From: Planctomycetota bacterium
Lineage (GTDB): Bacteria; Planctomycetota; UBA8742; UBA2392
DNA: 48,328 nucleotides
Assembly: GCA_022071975.1 (NCBI GenBank)
Contig: JAJVIO010000046.1
Coordinates: 1-48,328 of the forward strand
Direction: 5' to 3'
Shown: positions 16,556 to 24,819 of the stretch, piece by piece
How positions within the stretch are numbered: position 1 is the first letter of the stretch
Layout of the letters: each line of letters begins with the position of its first letter
The notes under the pieces: model-generated
Told to the model about the DNA's origin: nothing
Seen by the model: only the letters and a program-made list of their open reading frames with translations
Databases searched by the model: none
Program-made: the position numbers and the translations under genes

Positions 16556-16600
16556 TCGGTACACTCGTCTTCTCCCCGGGGCGCCTTGGCGACGAACGCA

Positions 16601-18697
16601 ATGCTGAACACCAACTTCCTGCGCCTCATTCCTCTGGCATTGATTGCTTGCCTGCTGTTCACGGTTCCGTCCCCCGCCGGCGCCGACAAGCTGGAAGGGG
16701 ACGAGGCCAAGGCAGCCAAGGAGCGCCTGAAAGAGATCAAGAAAGACTGGAAGAAGGCCGACACCGCCACGCGCATGAGCCGCGTGCGTGAGTTGGCCCG
16801 CCTGCCGGAACGCACCGTGGGCAGCTTCCTGATTGATGTCGTTGACGACGACGCGTCCGACGATGTTGCCCTGGTCGCGGCCTGGGCGCTGGTCTACCAC
16901 AACGACCCCGAAGACGCCCGCGAACTCACCAAGTCGTTCAACAAGGCCAAGACTCCCGGCCGTCGCGCGGCCTGCGTGCGCTGGCTGGGCCAGTACGGCG
17001 CCGAGGCTCCGTTGAAAGAGCTGCGCAAGATCGCGCTGGATGGCGACGGCAGCGCCGAAGCCGCCACCCATGCCATCGCCGACATCAGGAGTGACGACGC
17101 CTGGAATGCCATTGAAGCCGTCGCGCAGTCGGGCAAGCTGCCCGAGGCCCGCCGCGCTGCCATGGCCCGCCTGCTGGCAGCCGGTGACAAGCGCGGCGTC
17201 GAGACCATGGCCAACAGCGCGAACCTGGAGGACGCGGCCTGGGCCGCGCATTACGCCATCGGCACGCAGCTTGAGACCGAGGCCGTGAACCAGGTGCTGG
17301 AGTTCGCCAAGCGCCCGCTCAAGCTGGCAGCCGGCAAACGCCCCCACTTCTTCGGCAGCCTGCTGGCGCGCCTGACCGCCCTGGAGTCGCACCAGGCCGT
17401 GGTGAAGGCGGCGGGCGGGCTGAGCAACCAGTTCGACGCCGAGATCGGCTGGTGGCTGATCTCGGTCAATCGCGGACCCGCTGAATACAAGGCGGCATCA
17501 CGCTGGCTGCAGGATGAGGATGTGGCCGACATCCTGAACGGCCTGCGCTACCTGCAGCGCCTGCCGGAGCCGCTGAGCGGCGACGAGCTCAAGCTCGCCA
17601 ACGAGCACCTTGCCCCGTTGCTTGCTCACTCGGATGACGAGGTGGTCGCCCACGCCATGTTGACCAGCCTGGCCGCCGGCGCCTGCAAAGACAGTATGGA
17701 AGCCAAAGCCGTCGAATGGCTGAAGGACGACAAGCCCTTCCGTCGCGCCGCCGCGCTGCTGGCCGCAGGCCGGGCCGGCATGAATGCCTCCGACCGCGCG
17801 CTGGAACTGCTGAAGGACGACTGCTGGTACGTGCAGTCCGCGGCGCTGGATTGCCTGCTGCGCCTGCGTCCGGCCAACTGCGCCTGGGAGGTGCTGGGCT
17901 ACGCGGAGAAGCAGGCGGAAGGCCGCATGTTCAGCGAAGCGATCGCCCTGCTGTGCGACCTCACGGGCCAGGACTTCGGCGACCAGCTGGAGAAGTGGAG
18001 TGACTGGCTGAAGGCCAACGACAAGTTCAGCGTGCAGCCTCGCAAGCTCGAAACCCTGCGCGGTGTCCCGCACCAGCGGCTGAAACAGAAGACCGCCGCG
18101 AAGTTCTACGGCCTCGAGATCAACAGCATCAACCTGCAGTTCGCCATCGACCGCAGCGTCAGCATGGTGAACGCGGTCTCGCGCGAGCCTGACCGCCCGG
18201 ACTTCCCCAGCCGCAAGGCCGACATTTTGAAACGCCGGCCCGAAGTGGGCCGCATGGTGCGAGACGGCTTCCTGCCGCGTTTCCACGTCGCGGCCGCCGA
18301 GGTCGCGGCGGCGCTGGACGGCCTGAGCCAGAACGCGAAGTTCGGGATCACGTTGTTCAATCACGAGCACCTTGACCACGAGCGGGTCGGCAACGACATC
18401 AAGAACCGCAAGGATGTCGTGAACTGGATGCTGAGCACCGACGTGCAAGGCGGCACGGACATCAAGGCGGCGCTGCTGAGCATCATCGAGAAGGGCGAGG
18501 CGGACACCATCCTGCTGCTCAGCGACGGCGAGCCCATGAGCCTGAGCATCCTGGAGATGATCTCAAGGGCTAACGCCATCCGGCGTGTAAACATAGTTGT
18601 GGTAAGCATCCACAAGGACCTGTTCAACCGCCACTACCTCAACGCGCTGGCAACCCGCGACCACGGCCAGATCGTCGACGCGGAGCCACGCGATTAG
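16601..18697 (+). CDS. Secreted protein with HEAT-like repeats and a C-terminal VWA domain
   Basis: I chose ATG 16601 because it begins a clean signal peptide (MLNTNFLRLIPLALIACLLFTVPSPAGA); the frame extends upstream but that part is not signal-like. Residues about 35-480 are Ala-rich helical pairs resembling HEAT repeats ('AWALVYHNDPEDARELTKSF', 'RRAAALLAAGRAGM'). A von Willebrand A domain follows from about 512, with the MIDAS motif D517-R-S519-V-S521, the threonine in 'GGTDIKAALL' and 'TILLLSDGEP'. The intact MIDAS predicts metal-dependent protein binding outside the cytoplasm. The architecture is common in planctomycetes; the partner is unknown. No strong Shine-Dalgarno. The stop lies inside a hairpin-rich element. 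Confidence 0.8.
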   Translation: MLNTNFLRLIPLALIACLLFTVPSPAGADKLEGDEAKAAKERLKEIKKDWKKADTATRMSRVRELARLPERTVGSFLIDVVDDDASDDVALVAAWALVYHNDPEDARELTKSFNKAKTPGRRAACVRWLGQYGAEAPLKELRKIALDGDGSAEAATHAIADIRSDDAWNAIEAVAQSGKLPEARRAAMARLLAAGDKRGVETMANSANLEDAAWAAHYAIGTQLETEAVNQVLEFAKRPLKLAAGKRPHFFGSLLARLTALESHQAVVKAAGGLSNQFDAEIGWWLISVNRGPAEYKAASRWLQDEDVADILNGLRYLQRLPEPLSGDELKLANEHLAPLLAHSDDEVVAHAMLTSLAAGACKDSMEAKAVEWLKDDKPFRRAAALLAAGRAGMNASDRALELLKDDCWYVQSAALDCLLRLRPANCAWEVLGYAEKQAEGRMFSEAIALLCDLTGQDFGDQLEKWSDWLKANDKFSVQPRKLETLRGVPHQRLKQKTAAKFYGLEINSINLQFAIDRSVSMVNAVSREPDRPDFPSRKADILKRRPEVGRMVRDGFLPRFHVAAAEVAAALDGLSQNAKFGITLFNHEHLDHERVGNDIKNRKDVVNWMLSTDVQGGTDIKAALLSIIEKGEADTILLLSDGEPMSLSILEMISRANAIRRVNIVVVSIHKDLFNRHYLNALATRDHGQIVDAEPRD

Positions 18698-18792
18698 AGC
18701 CCCGGCTGAAAAGCTGGCGACGAGCGCGCGGGCGCTCGAACGCTTGACGCGGACGGAGTCCGCGTCCCCCCGGCCTCTCGGCCGGGGCTCTA
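18695..18792. repeat. Mosaic hairpin element overlapping the stops of two convergent genes
   Basis: The outer arms TAGAGCCCCGGC (18695-18706) and GCCGGGGCTCTA (18781-18792) are a perfect 12-nt inverted repeat. They contain the VWA stop (TAG) on one strand and the adenosine deaminase stop on the other. Inside are CGAGCGC/GCGCTCG with a 4-nt loop and GACGCGGAC/GTCCGCGTC with a GGA loop. The arms can also fold locally (CCGGCT/AGCTGG; CCCCGGCC/GGCCGGGG). It may terminate transcription in both directions or be a mobile palindromic repeat. Confidence 0.75.
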
Positions 18793-19830
18793 AGTCGGAT
18801 ACTTGATCTGGCGGGTGTGGGCCCAGCGGCCGGCTTCGCGGTCGAAGCGCTCGAGCAGTTCGCGGCGCAGGGTTTCGTCCATGAAGGCGCGTTTAAAACC
18901 CTCGCGCGCGACGCGGATCAGTTGCCGCGTGCCAATGCCCAGCACCTCGTGGGCAACCTCGTACTCGCGCGTCACACTGGTGTGAAACATGGCGGGGTCG
19001 TCGCTGCTGAGCGTCAGCGGCACGCCCGCCGCCAGCAGCCGCGGCAGCGGGTGATCCGCCAGGCGCGGCACCGCGCCGGTGCACTCGTTGCTGACCGGGC
19101 ACACCTCCAGCGCCACGTCGCGGCGCTTCAGTTCATCCATCAGTGTCGGGTCCAGCGCGGCGCGGATGCCGTGGCCGATGCGCTGCGGGTTCAGGTCCAG
19201 CGCGTCGTAAATGTCCTGCGGGCCGCTGACCTCGCCGGCGTGCACGCTGACGCGCAGGCCCATCTCGTGGGCGCGTTTGAACACGGCCGCGAACTGGGGC
19301 AGAGGGTGGACGTGCTCTGATCCGCCCATGTTGAAGGCGCAGATGTCAACGTCGCCCAGCAGCGGCTCGATGTCCTTGAGTCGCGCCAGCGAAAACTCGG
19401 CGCCGTGGTCGCGCCCGGTGGCGACCTGGACGCGGATCTTGATGCCATGCTCAATCTCCGCGGCACGAAAGCCGCGCCAGGCAGCGCGCACGATGTCGGC
19501 CGCGTTGTGACCGCCGTACTTCACGCTGTTGCCCAGGCCGACCATGATTTCCGCGAACCACACGTTCTGGCGCACAAGTGTGCGCGCGACTTCGTAGGCG
19601 ACGTATTCGTAGTCGTCGGGGGTGGTCAGGAAGCTGACCGTCCACTTGTAGACTTCCAGGAAGTGGGCGAAGTCGTCGAACTCGTAGCGCTTGCGCACGT
19701 GGTCAACTGTGGGGGCTTCGTCCAGCCGCTTGTGCTTCTTCACCAGCTCAAATAGCGCCTCAACGGGGATCGAGCCCTCCAGGTGCATATGGAGCTCGGT
19801 CTTCGGCAGGTTGGTGAAGTCAATCGGCAA
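18790..19830 (-). CDS. add: Adenosine deaminase family enzyme
   Basis: The predicted cytoplasmic zinc enzyme deaminates adenosine, or a related aminopurine, in purine salvage. The motifs are complete: TELHMHLEGS (H14, H16), 'VSVHAGEVSGP' with the catalytic Glu, 'RIGHGI', 'ALEVCPVSNECTG' and 'TLSSDDPAMF'. The 'CPVSNECTG' variant is shared by adenosine and adenine deaminase branches, so the substrate is not certain. The start is TTG (19830) with AGAAGG upstream; an in-frame TAG just beyond rules out longer forms. Multi-hairpin elements lie on both sides of the gene. Confidence 0.9.
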   Translation of the reverse strand: MPIDFTNLPKTELHMHLEGSIPVEALFELVKKHKRLDEAPTVDHVRKRYEFDDFAHFLEVYKWTVSFLTTPDDYEYVAYEVARTLVRQNVWFAEIMVGLGNSVKYGGHNAADIVRAAWRGFRAAEIEHGIKIRVQVATGRDHGAEFSLARLKDIEPLLGDVDICAFNMGGSEHVHPLPQFAAVFKRAHEMGLRVSVHAGEVSGPQDIYDALDLNPQRIGHGIRAALDPTLMDELKRRDVALEVCPVSNECTGAVPRLADHPLPRLLAAGVPLTLSSDDPAMFHTSVTREYEVAHEVLGIGTRQLIRVAREGFKRAFMDETLRRELLERFDREAGRWAHTRQIKYPT

Positions 19831-19917
19831 ACGGCCGCCCTTCTTCGTCTGCTAAGAACCGACCAAGATACGGCAAGCCGCGACGCGACGCCACACGTTC
19901 GTTGCAGGTGGCAATGC

Positions 19918-20016
19918 AGTGGCATTCGCGTCCCGCGAATGAGTACCGCGCGCTTCCAGCGCGCGCAGCAGCGGCCGGAGGCCGCTGCCACTCATTCGCG
20001 TGACGCGAATGCCACT
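19918..20016. repeat. Second mosaic hairpin element, upstream of adenosine deaminase
   Basis: AGTGGCATTCGCGTC (19918-19932) pairs perfectly with 20002-20016. After one mismatch, 19934-19944 pairs with 19990-20000, making an outer stem of about 27 bp. Inside are CGCGCGCT/AGCGCGCG with a TCC loop and GCAGCGGCC/GGCCGCTGC with a GGA loop. Each outer arm can also refold as CATTCGCG/CGCGAATG with a 3-nt loop. The right arm overlaps the dCTP deaminase stop by two bases. The design matches the 18695 element although the sequence differs. Confidence 0.75.
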
Positions 20017-21115
20017 ATTGCCGGAAGAACTTGCTCAGCCGCGGGCCGCGCTGGGCCGCGTAGTTGCTACGCACGCCTACGCCGTACAGCTTGCTGGGCC
20101 GCGCTGTCAGCTTCTCGTAGGCCATCTTGCACACCGGCTGGCGGTGGCGCACGATCAGGTCGTCTTCGTAGGGCCGCACTTCCAGCACCGCCGGCGTGCC
20201 CTTCACCTCGCCCTTTTCGCCGTAGCCGAAGCCCGGGTCAAAGAAGCCCGCATAGTGCGCTCTAAACTCGCCGGCGCTGGTGTCGTAGGGCAGCATCTCC
20301 ACGGCGTAGTCCGGCGGCACGCTCACGTATTCGTAGGTGCTGAAGATGTAGAAGTCGCCCTGGCTCAAGAACAGCGTGCCCGTGCTCGGCCGCTCGATCG
20401 GCTCGAAGAACTCTTTCGGGTCGTGCTGGCCCATGGCCGCGAAGTCGATCGGCCGGATGCTCTTGCGCGCCTTGAAGCCGGCCACCGGCTGCTCGATGTC
20501 GAGCGTCATCAGCAGACCGTCGTCCATCAGGTGGCGCTTGTCCTGCACGGGTCGGCCCTGCGGGTCGTACAGCACGGCCTGCGAGTGCACCAGCTTTGAC
20601 AGCTCCGAGCCGTTCAGCAGGTTGCGACCCTGGTAGAAGATCGTCTGGTTCAGCGAGTCGCCGGCGCGCACCTTCACGTCGAAGCTCTTGGGAATCACCT
20701 CCAGCCACAACTCGCCGCTGTAGCCCTCGGGAATCTTGTCGTAGCGCGGGTTGCCGTCGCACAGCACACGGGTCTGCAGGTCGATGCGTCCGGTGCTGCT
20801 CTTGTTGTTAGCGTAGGCTGCGACGCCCTCGGGCAGGTTCATGCGCTCGGCCAGCAGGATCAGGTACACGTTGTCGCGCACCAGCACGCCTGGCTCCTTC
20901 AGGTCGATGGGATAGCGCGAGTAACGCTCGATCAGGTCCGTGACGCGCTCGCCCTGCAGGGGCATCAGCGAGCCGGGCATGCTGAAGGCGCGGCGGGAAA
21001 GCGTGAGGTCCAGGCTGCTGGGCTGCACTTGCTCAGGCCGGATCTGCGCGCTGCTGGTGACGCAGCCGTCGGCGATCAGCTTTTCGATATCCTGTGATGG
21101 CAGCGTGCCTTGCAT
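20015..21115 (-). CDS. dcd: 2'-deoxycytidine 5'-triphosphate deaminase, long two-domain form
   Basis: The predicted enzyme converts dCTP to dUTP for thymidylate synthesis. At 366 aa it is about twice the usual Dcd length and matches the long family. The first domain carries the nucleotide/catalytic motif 'NNKSSTGRIDLQTRV' and the glutamate region 'SGELWLEVIPKSF'. The second repeats the fold ('STGTLFLSQGDFYIFSTYEYVSVPP', 'HYAGFFDPGFGYG'). ATG 21115 gives the family N-terminus (MQGTLPSQDIEKLI). TATAAA lies 7 nt before it with only a weak GGGAC, so the mRNA may be nearly leaderless. Confidence 0.88.
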   Translation of the reverse strand: MQGTLPSQDIEKLIADGCVTSSAQIRPEQVQPSSLDLTLSRRAFSMPGSLMPLQGERVTDLIERYSRYPIDLKEPGVLVRDNVYLILLAERMNLPEGVAAYANNKSSTGRIDLQTRVLCDGNPRYDKIPEGYSGELWLEVIPKSFDVKVRAGDSLNQTIFYQGRNLLNGSELSKLVHSQAVLYDPQGRPVQDKRHLMDDGLLMTLDIEQPVAGFKARKSIRPIDFAAMGQHDPKEFFEPIERPSTGTLFLSQGDFYIFSTYEYVSVPPDYAVEMLPYDTSAGEFRAHYAGFFDPGFGYGEKGEVKGTPAVLEVRPYEDDLIVRHRQPVCKMAYEKLTARPSKLYGVGVRSNYAAQRGPRLSKFFRQ

Positions 21116-21179
21116 GTCCCGATTTATAGGAACAGGAGCCGCAAGCGCCAGCGCGCGGGAAACCGCCCATGGACGCGGC

Positions 21180-21203
21180 AGCCCATCGTTTACACGATGG
21201 GCT
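21180..21203 (+). promoter_or_regulatory. Hairpin directly before the ribosome-binding site of the molybdopterin-domain gene
   Basis: AGCCCATCGT, loop TTAC and ACGATGGGCT form a perfect 10-bp stem. It ends 1-2 nt before the GGAGG of the gene starting at 21217. There is no T-run, so it is more likely an mRNA leader structure or operator than a terminator. Confidence 0.45.
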
Positions 21204-21216
21204 ATGGAGGTGCCGC

Positions 21217-21660
21217 ATGAGCCTGACTGTCTACGGCCAAGTGGAACGCGAAAAGTCCTTCGGCTACGCCGAGCTGAAAACCCTGCCGAACCAGGTGGAG
21301 GACGTGAGCCGTGAAGTCGAAGGCCGCCAGGGCCGTGGCGTGCGCCTGCGCAGCCTGATCGAGGCTGCGGGTCGCAAGGCCGGCGCCACCCACGCAACGC
21401 TGGCCAGCGGTGACGACAAGTTCACCGCCAGCGTGCCGCTGGATGACATCCTGGACGCCGTGCTGGTCTATGAGCTGAAGGGCGAGCCCCTGCCCGCACA
21501 CCTGGGCGGGCCGATCCGCTTCCTGATTCCCGACGCCGCAGCCTGCCACAGCGGCGGCGCGGACAGCTGCGCCAACGTAAAGTTCCTGAGCCGCATCGAG
21601 CTGACCCAGGGCAAGGTGGAGGACTCCCGCGACAAGAAGAACGCCACCCCGCACGGTTAG
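21217..21660 (+). CDS. Oxidoreductase molybdopterin-binding-domain protein, 147 aa
   Basis: GGAGG precedes the ATG. The sequence resembles the minimal SUOX/YedY molybdopterin fold: 'FGYAELKTLPNQVEDVSREVEGRQGRGVRLRSLIEAAG' matches the 'l.ryt..ev..cveg..W.Gv.l..ll' pattern. 'LPAHLGGPIRFLIPDAAAC' matches the usual 'LP..hG.PlRlvvP' segment, and 'CANVKFLSRIEL' the terminal 'vKwl..Ie'. There is no signal peptide and the sulfite-oxidase cysteine position is unclear, so it may bind ligand without catalysing sulfite oxidation. The following 41-aa gene may be co-transcribed. Confidence 0.7.
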   Translation: MSLTVYGQVEREKSFGYAELKTLPNQVEDVSREVEGRQGRGVRLRSLIEAAGRKAGATHATLASGDDKFTASVPLDDILDAVLVYELKGEPLPAHLGGPIRFLIPDAAACHSGGADSCANVKFLSRIELTQGKVEDSRDKKNATPHG

Positions 21661-21736
21661 CCGGCCGTGTAGTCTTCCATGCCGGGCGTTGTTCCATACA
21701 ATGCGCCGCGTAGTTTGAACCGTTGAGGATGCAACG

Positions 21737-21862
21737 ATGTCCGCAGAAGCCAAAAAAGGAATGCTGCCGGAAGGCGGCGAAATGCTGGTGCTGGCCTTTG
21801 TGCTGGCGCTGCTCACCAGCGGCCTGCTGGGCCTGATGTACGTGCTTGCGCCCAAGGCGTAG
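21737..21862 (+). CDS. Single-pass membrane peptide, 41 aa
   Basis: A short open frame begins at an ATG preceded by GAGGAT at 6 nt and ends TAG at 21862. It encodes MSAEAKKGMLPEGGEMLVLA followed by FVLALLTSGLLGLMYVLAPKA. Residues about 16-37 are one uninterrupted transmembrane helix. A TACAAT box near 21698 could be its promoter. The size recalls accessory subunits of respiratory complexes, but I recognise no family. The Shine-Dalgarno, membrane helix and own leader support a real gene. Confidence 0.6.
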   Translation: MSAEAKKGMLPEGGEMLVLAFVLALLTSGLLGLMYVLAPKA

Positions 21863-21972
21863 TTTGCACATCCGGTGCGGCCGAAACGCCTTCCCGTTTC
21901 CGCATAGGAAGCCTTAAAGTCTAGTCGGCGAATTTATGCGTATCCGCTAAGCTGCTCGCGGAGGGATACGCC

Positions 21973-24780
21973 ATGCCGTTACGCCAATTCACCATCCTGT
22001 TCGCCCTGCTGGCTCTGCTGTCACCCCTGGCCCTGCGCCAGGCCGAGGCCAAGGGCAAGCACATCACCGACATCGAGGAGAAGCACAAGCTGCTCAAGCA
22101 GCGCCGCCCCGACGAGAAAAACGTCCGCGGCGCCCGCGAGGTGCTGCGCGACTACGAAGGCCGGCAGGTCGCCGTCTTCAACGCCATGCGCATCCTGGGC
22201 CGCGGCGACATCCGCCTCTCCGAAGACCCCTACATCCACGGCCGCCTGCCCATCCCGCCCGTCGGCACCCTGACCGGCCACGCCGAACACCAGCCCGACA
22301 CCTGGGTGCTGCTGCGCCTGCTGGCGCTGCTGCGCGCGGGCTACCCGGCCGGCACCGACCTGTGCACCGAGGTCACCGAGTGGCTGAACTCCGGCGCGCC
22401 CGGCCGCAAGCACCTCTGGGCCGACGTGTCGCTTGAGCTGCTGACGCTGGACGCCCTGCTGGGGCGGGAAGACAAGCTGCTTGAAGCAAGCAAGGAAAAG
22501 GCCCGCGCCCGCGGCCAACAGATCGTCAGCAGTCGAGACTGGGACCTGGTCGCCCACGAAGAGCCGAGTGTCGAGCAGATGGTGAAGCTCTACCACGTGC
22601 TGCTGGCGCGGCGCATCGCCATGAAGCACGGCTGGGCCGAGAACCCGGTGCCCGAGCTGGCCTCCGCGGCTGTGGCGCAACTGACCGAAGCCGTGCGCAA
22701 ACATCGCGACCCGGCCAAGGGTGTGTGGTTTGAAGTGCCGCAGGAAATCGACGCCGTGCATTACCGCGCGCTGCTGCTGGCAGGCGCGATCCTGAACCTG
22801 GCCGACGACAAGAGCCTCGACAAGCGCGCGCGCTCCGACGCCGAGAAAGCCATAGGCTGGCTCAAGCCGCACCTGCCCGCCGAGCTGACCGCCGAAGACG
22901 CCTGGCGCATCACCGAGGGCGACGCGCTGGCGCTGTACCTCGCGGGCGGCGAAAAGTTCGGCGCCAATCCCAAGGCCGTGCGCAAAGACCTTGAGCGCCT
23001 GGCGCTGAAAGATTACCGGCTGTGCTGGGCGCTGCCGCGGCCGAAGAATTCGCACATCGCGCCGGCGCTGGGCTGGGTGCTGAGCCAGAGCTACGGCGAC
23101 CCGGGCATGGGCCGCGCCGAGCTGTCGCTGGACGAGCGCGACCAGGTCGCCGCCATCTGCCTTTCGTTGCTGGCCACCGCGGGCGGCCTGGAACTCGGGG
23201 CCGAGCCGCGCGCGCCCCTGGGCTGGGGCGAGGGCGTCAAGGTGTTCACGGCGCTGGAGACGCTCGACCTCGATGACTACTACGGCTACATGCTGACCAC
23301 CGACCTGGCGATCGACGCCGCCGCCGGCTACCTGCTGGGCCGCCAGACCAGCAAGGGCTTCTTCATGAAGAGCACCTACAGCGAGATGCTGGGCGGTCAC
23401 GGGCTGGCCGTGCACGCGCTGCTGGATGCCGGGGTGAACCGCGACCACCCGCAACTGAAGAAGGCCTTCGAGATCATGGTCGAGCAGGTCGAGGAAATGG
23501 TGAAGCCCCACACCTTCGGCAGCTTCGGCCAGCAGAATTACTGCACCACCATCGCGATGATGGCCTTCCAGAGCTACTACGAGCCCGAAATCCGCGCCAG
23601 CGGCATGTACGAGGCCTGCCACCCCGAGGAATACGCGGCCGCGCAGGCCAAGGTGTGGGCGAAGATCGACCCGCGCCACAGGGCGCTGATCGCGGAAATC
23701 TCATGGCGCCTGTCCAACGCCGACGGTTTCGGCTGGGGCTACAGCCTGCCCGAGGAGCACCGCCCGCGCCCGACGCCGATCACCACTACGCCGCTGGACA
23801 AGCGCGGCGGCGGAGAAGGCGAAGCGCCCACCACCGGCGAGAAATCAGAGAAGAAGAACGAGCCTCCGCAGGAGCTGCAGGACGAGCGCCGTCGCCGCAG
23901 CCGCGAAGGAAAATTCCCGGACCGGCCCAAGACGCCGCCGCAAGGCTGGCGCCACGCCGACGGCAGCAACTCGCAGTATGCCGTGCTGGGCATCAAGGCC
24001 GGCATGCTGCTGGGCGCGCCGATCGACTACAACACCCTGGCATGGGACGCCATGCGGCTGATCGAGTGTTTCCACCCGGGCGGCTGGGCGGAGCGGCTGA
24101 TCGACCCGACCCGCCTGATGACCCTGGAGCAGCTGGAGCGCCGCTCGCGCGACGCGCGCTATGCCGACGACAGCGACCCCAACCAGCGCCGCCCGCGCCC
24201 CACGCTGCAGTTGTTCGAGATCGGCGGCTGGTCCTACTTCGCCGGCTCAGGCAACACCTGGGGCGCCGCGGAAAACCCGACCAACAAGGCCGGAGGCTAC
24301 ACCTGGCCGTACTCTGTGGGCATGACCGCGGCCGGCATTTCGAGCCTGGCAATCCTGCGAGACGCGCTGATGATCGCGCCGACCTATGACCCGCAGCTGA
24401 TCGCGAAGATCGACGACCGGCTGGCGGGCGGGCTGATCGGCCTGGGGCAGAAGTATCCGTACTCGCGCGAGTACCTGAAGCTGGACGGCAAACAGAGCGA
24501 ATGCTGGATCGGCGGGGGCGAAGGGCGCGGCATGCTGTACGACATGTACGGCTGCGTACGCGCCGGCGTGCTGACCCGCAGCGTGTACTTCGGCGACATC
24601 GACTGGTACCGCGACGGCGCCGACTTGATGATCAAGCTGCAGCTGCAGGACGGCGGCTGGGAAAGCCTGAACGAGCAGGTGTGCAACTTCAGCTTCGCCC
24701 TGCTGTTCCTGAAACGCAGCGCGCCATATCTGGCAACGCAGCGCCCGCCCAAGCGTGCAGGCCCGGTGACCGGCAAGTAA
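21973..24780 (+). CDS. Secreted terpenoid-cyclase-fold (alpha/alpha toroid) protein, 935 aa
   Basis: GGAGGG lies 7 nt before the ATG. A Sec signal peptide (MPLRQFTILFALLALLSPLALRQAEA) is followed by helical segments containing QW-like repeats such as 'TWPYSVGMTAAGISSLAILRDAL', 'GGHGLAVHALLDAG' and 'LQLQDGGWESLNEQVCNFSFALLFL'. This is the prenyltransferase/squalene-oxidase repeat fold, common in large planctomycete exported proteins. No DxDD or other cyclase catalytic motif is visible, so it is probably not a squalene cyclase. A Lys/Glu/Arg/Pro-rich linker at about 610-655 joins two halves. Function unknown. Confidence 0.75.
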   Translation: MPLRQFTILFALLALLSPLALRQAEAKGKHITDIEEKHKLLKQRRPDEKNVRGAREVLRDYEGRQVAVFNAMRILGRGDIRLSEDPYIHGRLPIPPVGTLTGHAEHQPDTWVLLRLLALLRAGYPAGTDLCTEVTEWLNSGAPGRKHLWADVSLELLTLDALLGREDKLLEASKEKARARGQQIVSSRDWDLVAHEEPSVEQMVKLYHVLLARRIAMKHGWAENPVPELASAAVAQLTEAVRKHRDPAKGVWFEVPQEIDAVHYRALLLAGAILNLADDKSLDKRARSDAEKAIGWLKPHLPAELTAEDAWRITEGDALALYLAGGEKFGANPKAVRKDLERLALKDYRLCWALPRPKNSHIAPALGWVLSQSYGDPGMGRAELSLDERDQVAAICLSLLATAGGLELGAEPRAPLGWGEGVKVFTALETLDLDDYYGYMLTTDLAIDAAAGYLLGRQTSKGFFMKSTYSEMLGGHGLAVHALLDAGVNRDHPQLKKAFEIMVEQVEEMVKPHTFGSFGQQNYCTTIAMMAFQSYYEPEIRASGMYEACHPEEYAAAQAKVWAKIDPRHRALIAEISWRLSNADGFGWGYSLPEEHRPRPTPITTTPLDKRGGGEGEAPTTGEKSEKKNEPPQELQDERRRRSREGKFPDRPKTPPQGWRHADGSNSQYAVLGIKAGMLLGAPIDYNTLAWDAMRLIECFHPGGWAERLIDPTRLMTLEQLERRSRDARYADDSDPNQRRPRPTLQLFEIGGWSYFAGSGNTWGAAENPTNKAGGYTWPYSVGMTAAGISSLAILRDALMIAPTYDPQLIAKIDDRLAGGLIGLGQKYPYSREYLKLDGKQSECWIGGGEGRGMLYDMYGCVRAGVLTRSVYFGDIDWYRDGADLMIKLQLQDGGWESLNEQVCNFSFALLFLKRSAPYLATQRPPKRAGPVTGK

Positions 24781-24785
24781 GCAGC

Positions 24786-24819
24786 CTGACGAGCACGCCT
24801 GGGCTGCTATCATCCGGCC
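24786..24819 (+). promoter_or_regulatory. Candidate leaderless promoter
   Basis: CTGACG (24786-24791), a 16-nt spacer and TATCAT (24808-24813) precede the ATG at 24820 by exactly 6 nt. No Shine-Dalgarno is present, which fits transcription starting at the start codon. Confidence 0.4.

Noticed and set aside
22021..23679. 552-aa open frame on the minus strand opposite the cyclase-fold protein
   Set aside because: It lies wholly within the gene with signal peptide and QW-like repeats and shows only shadow composition.
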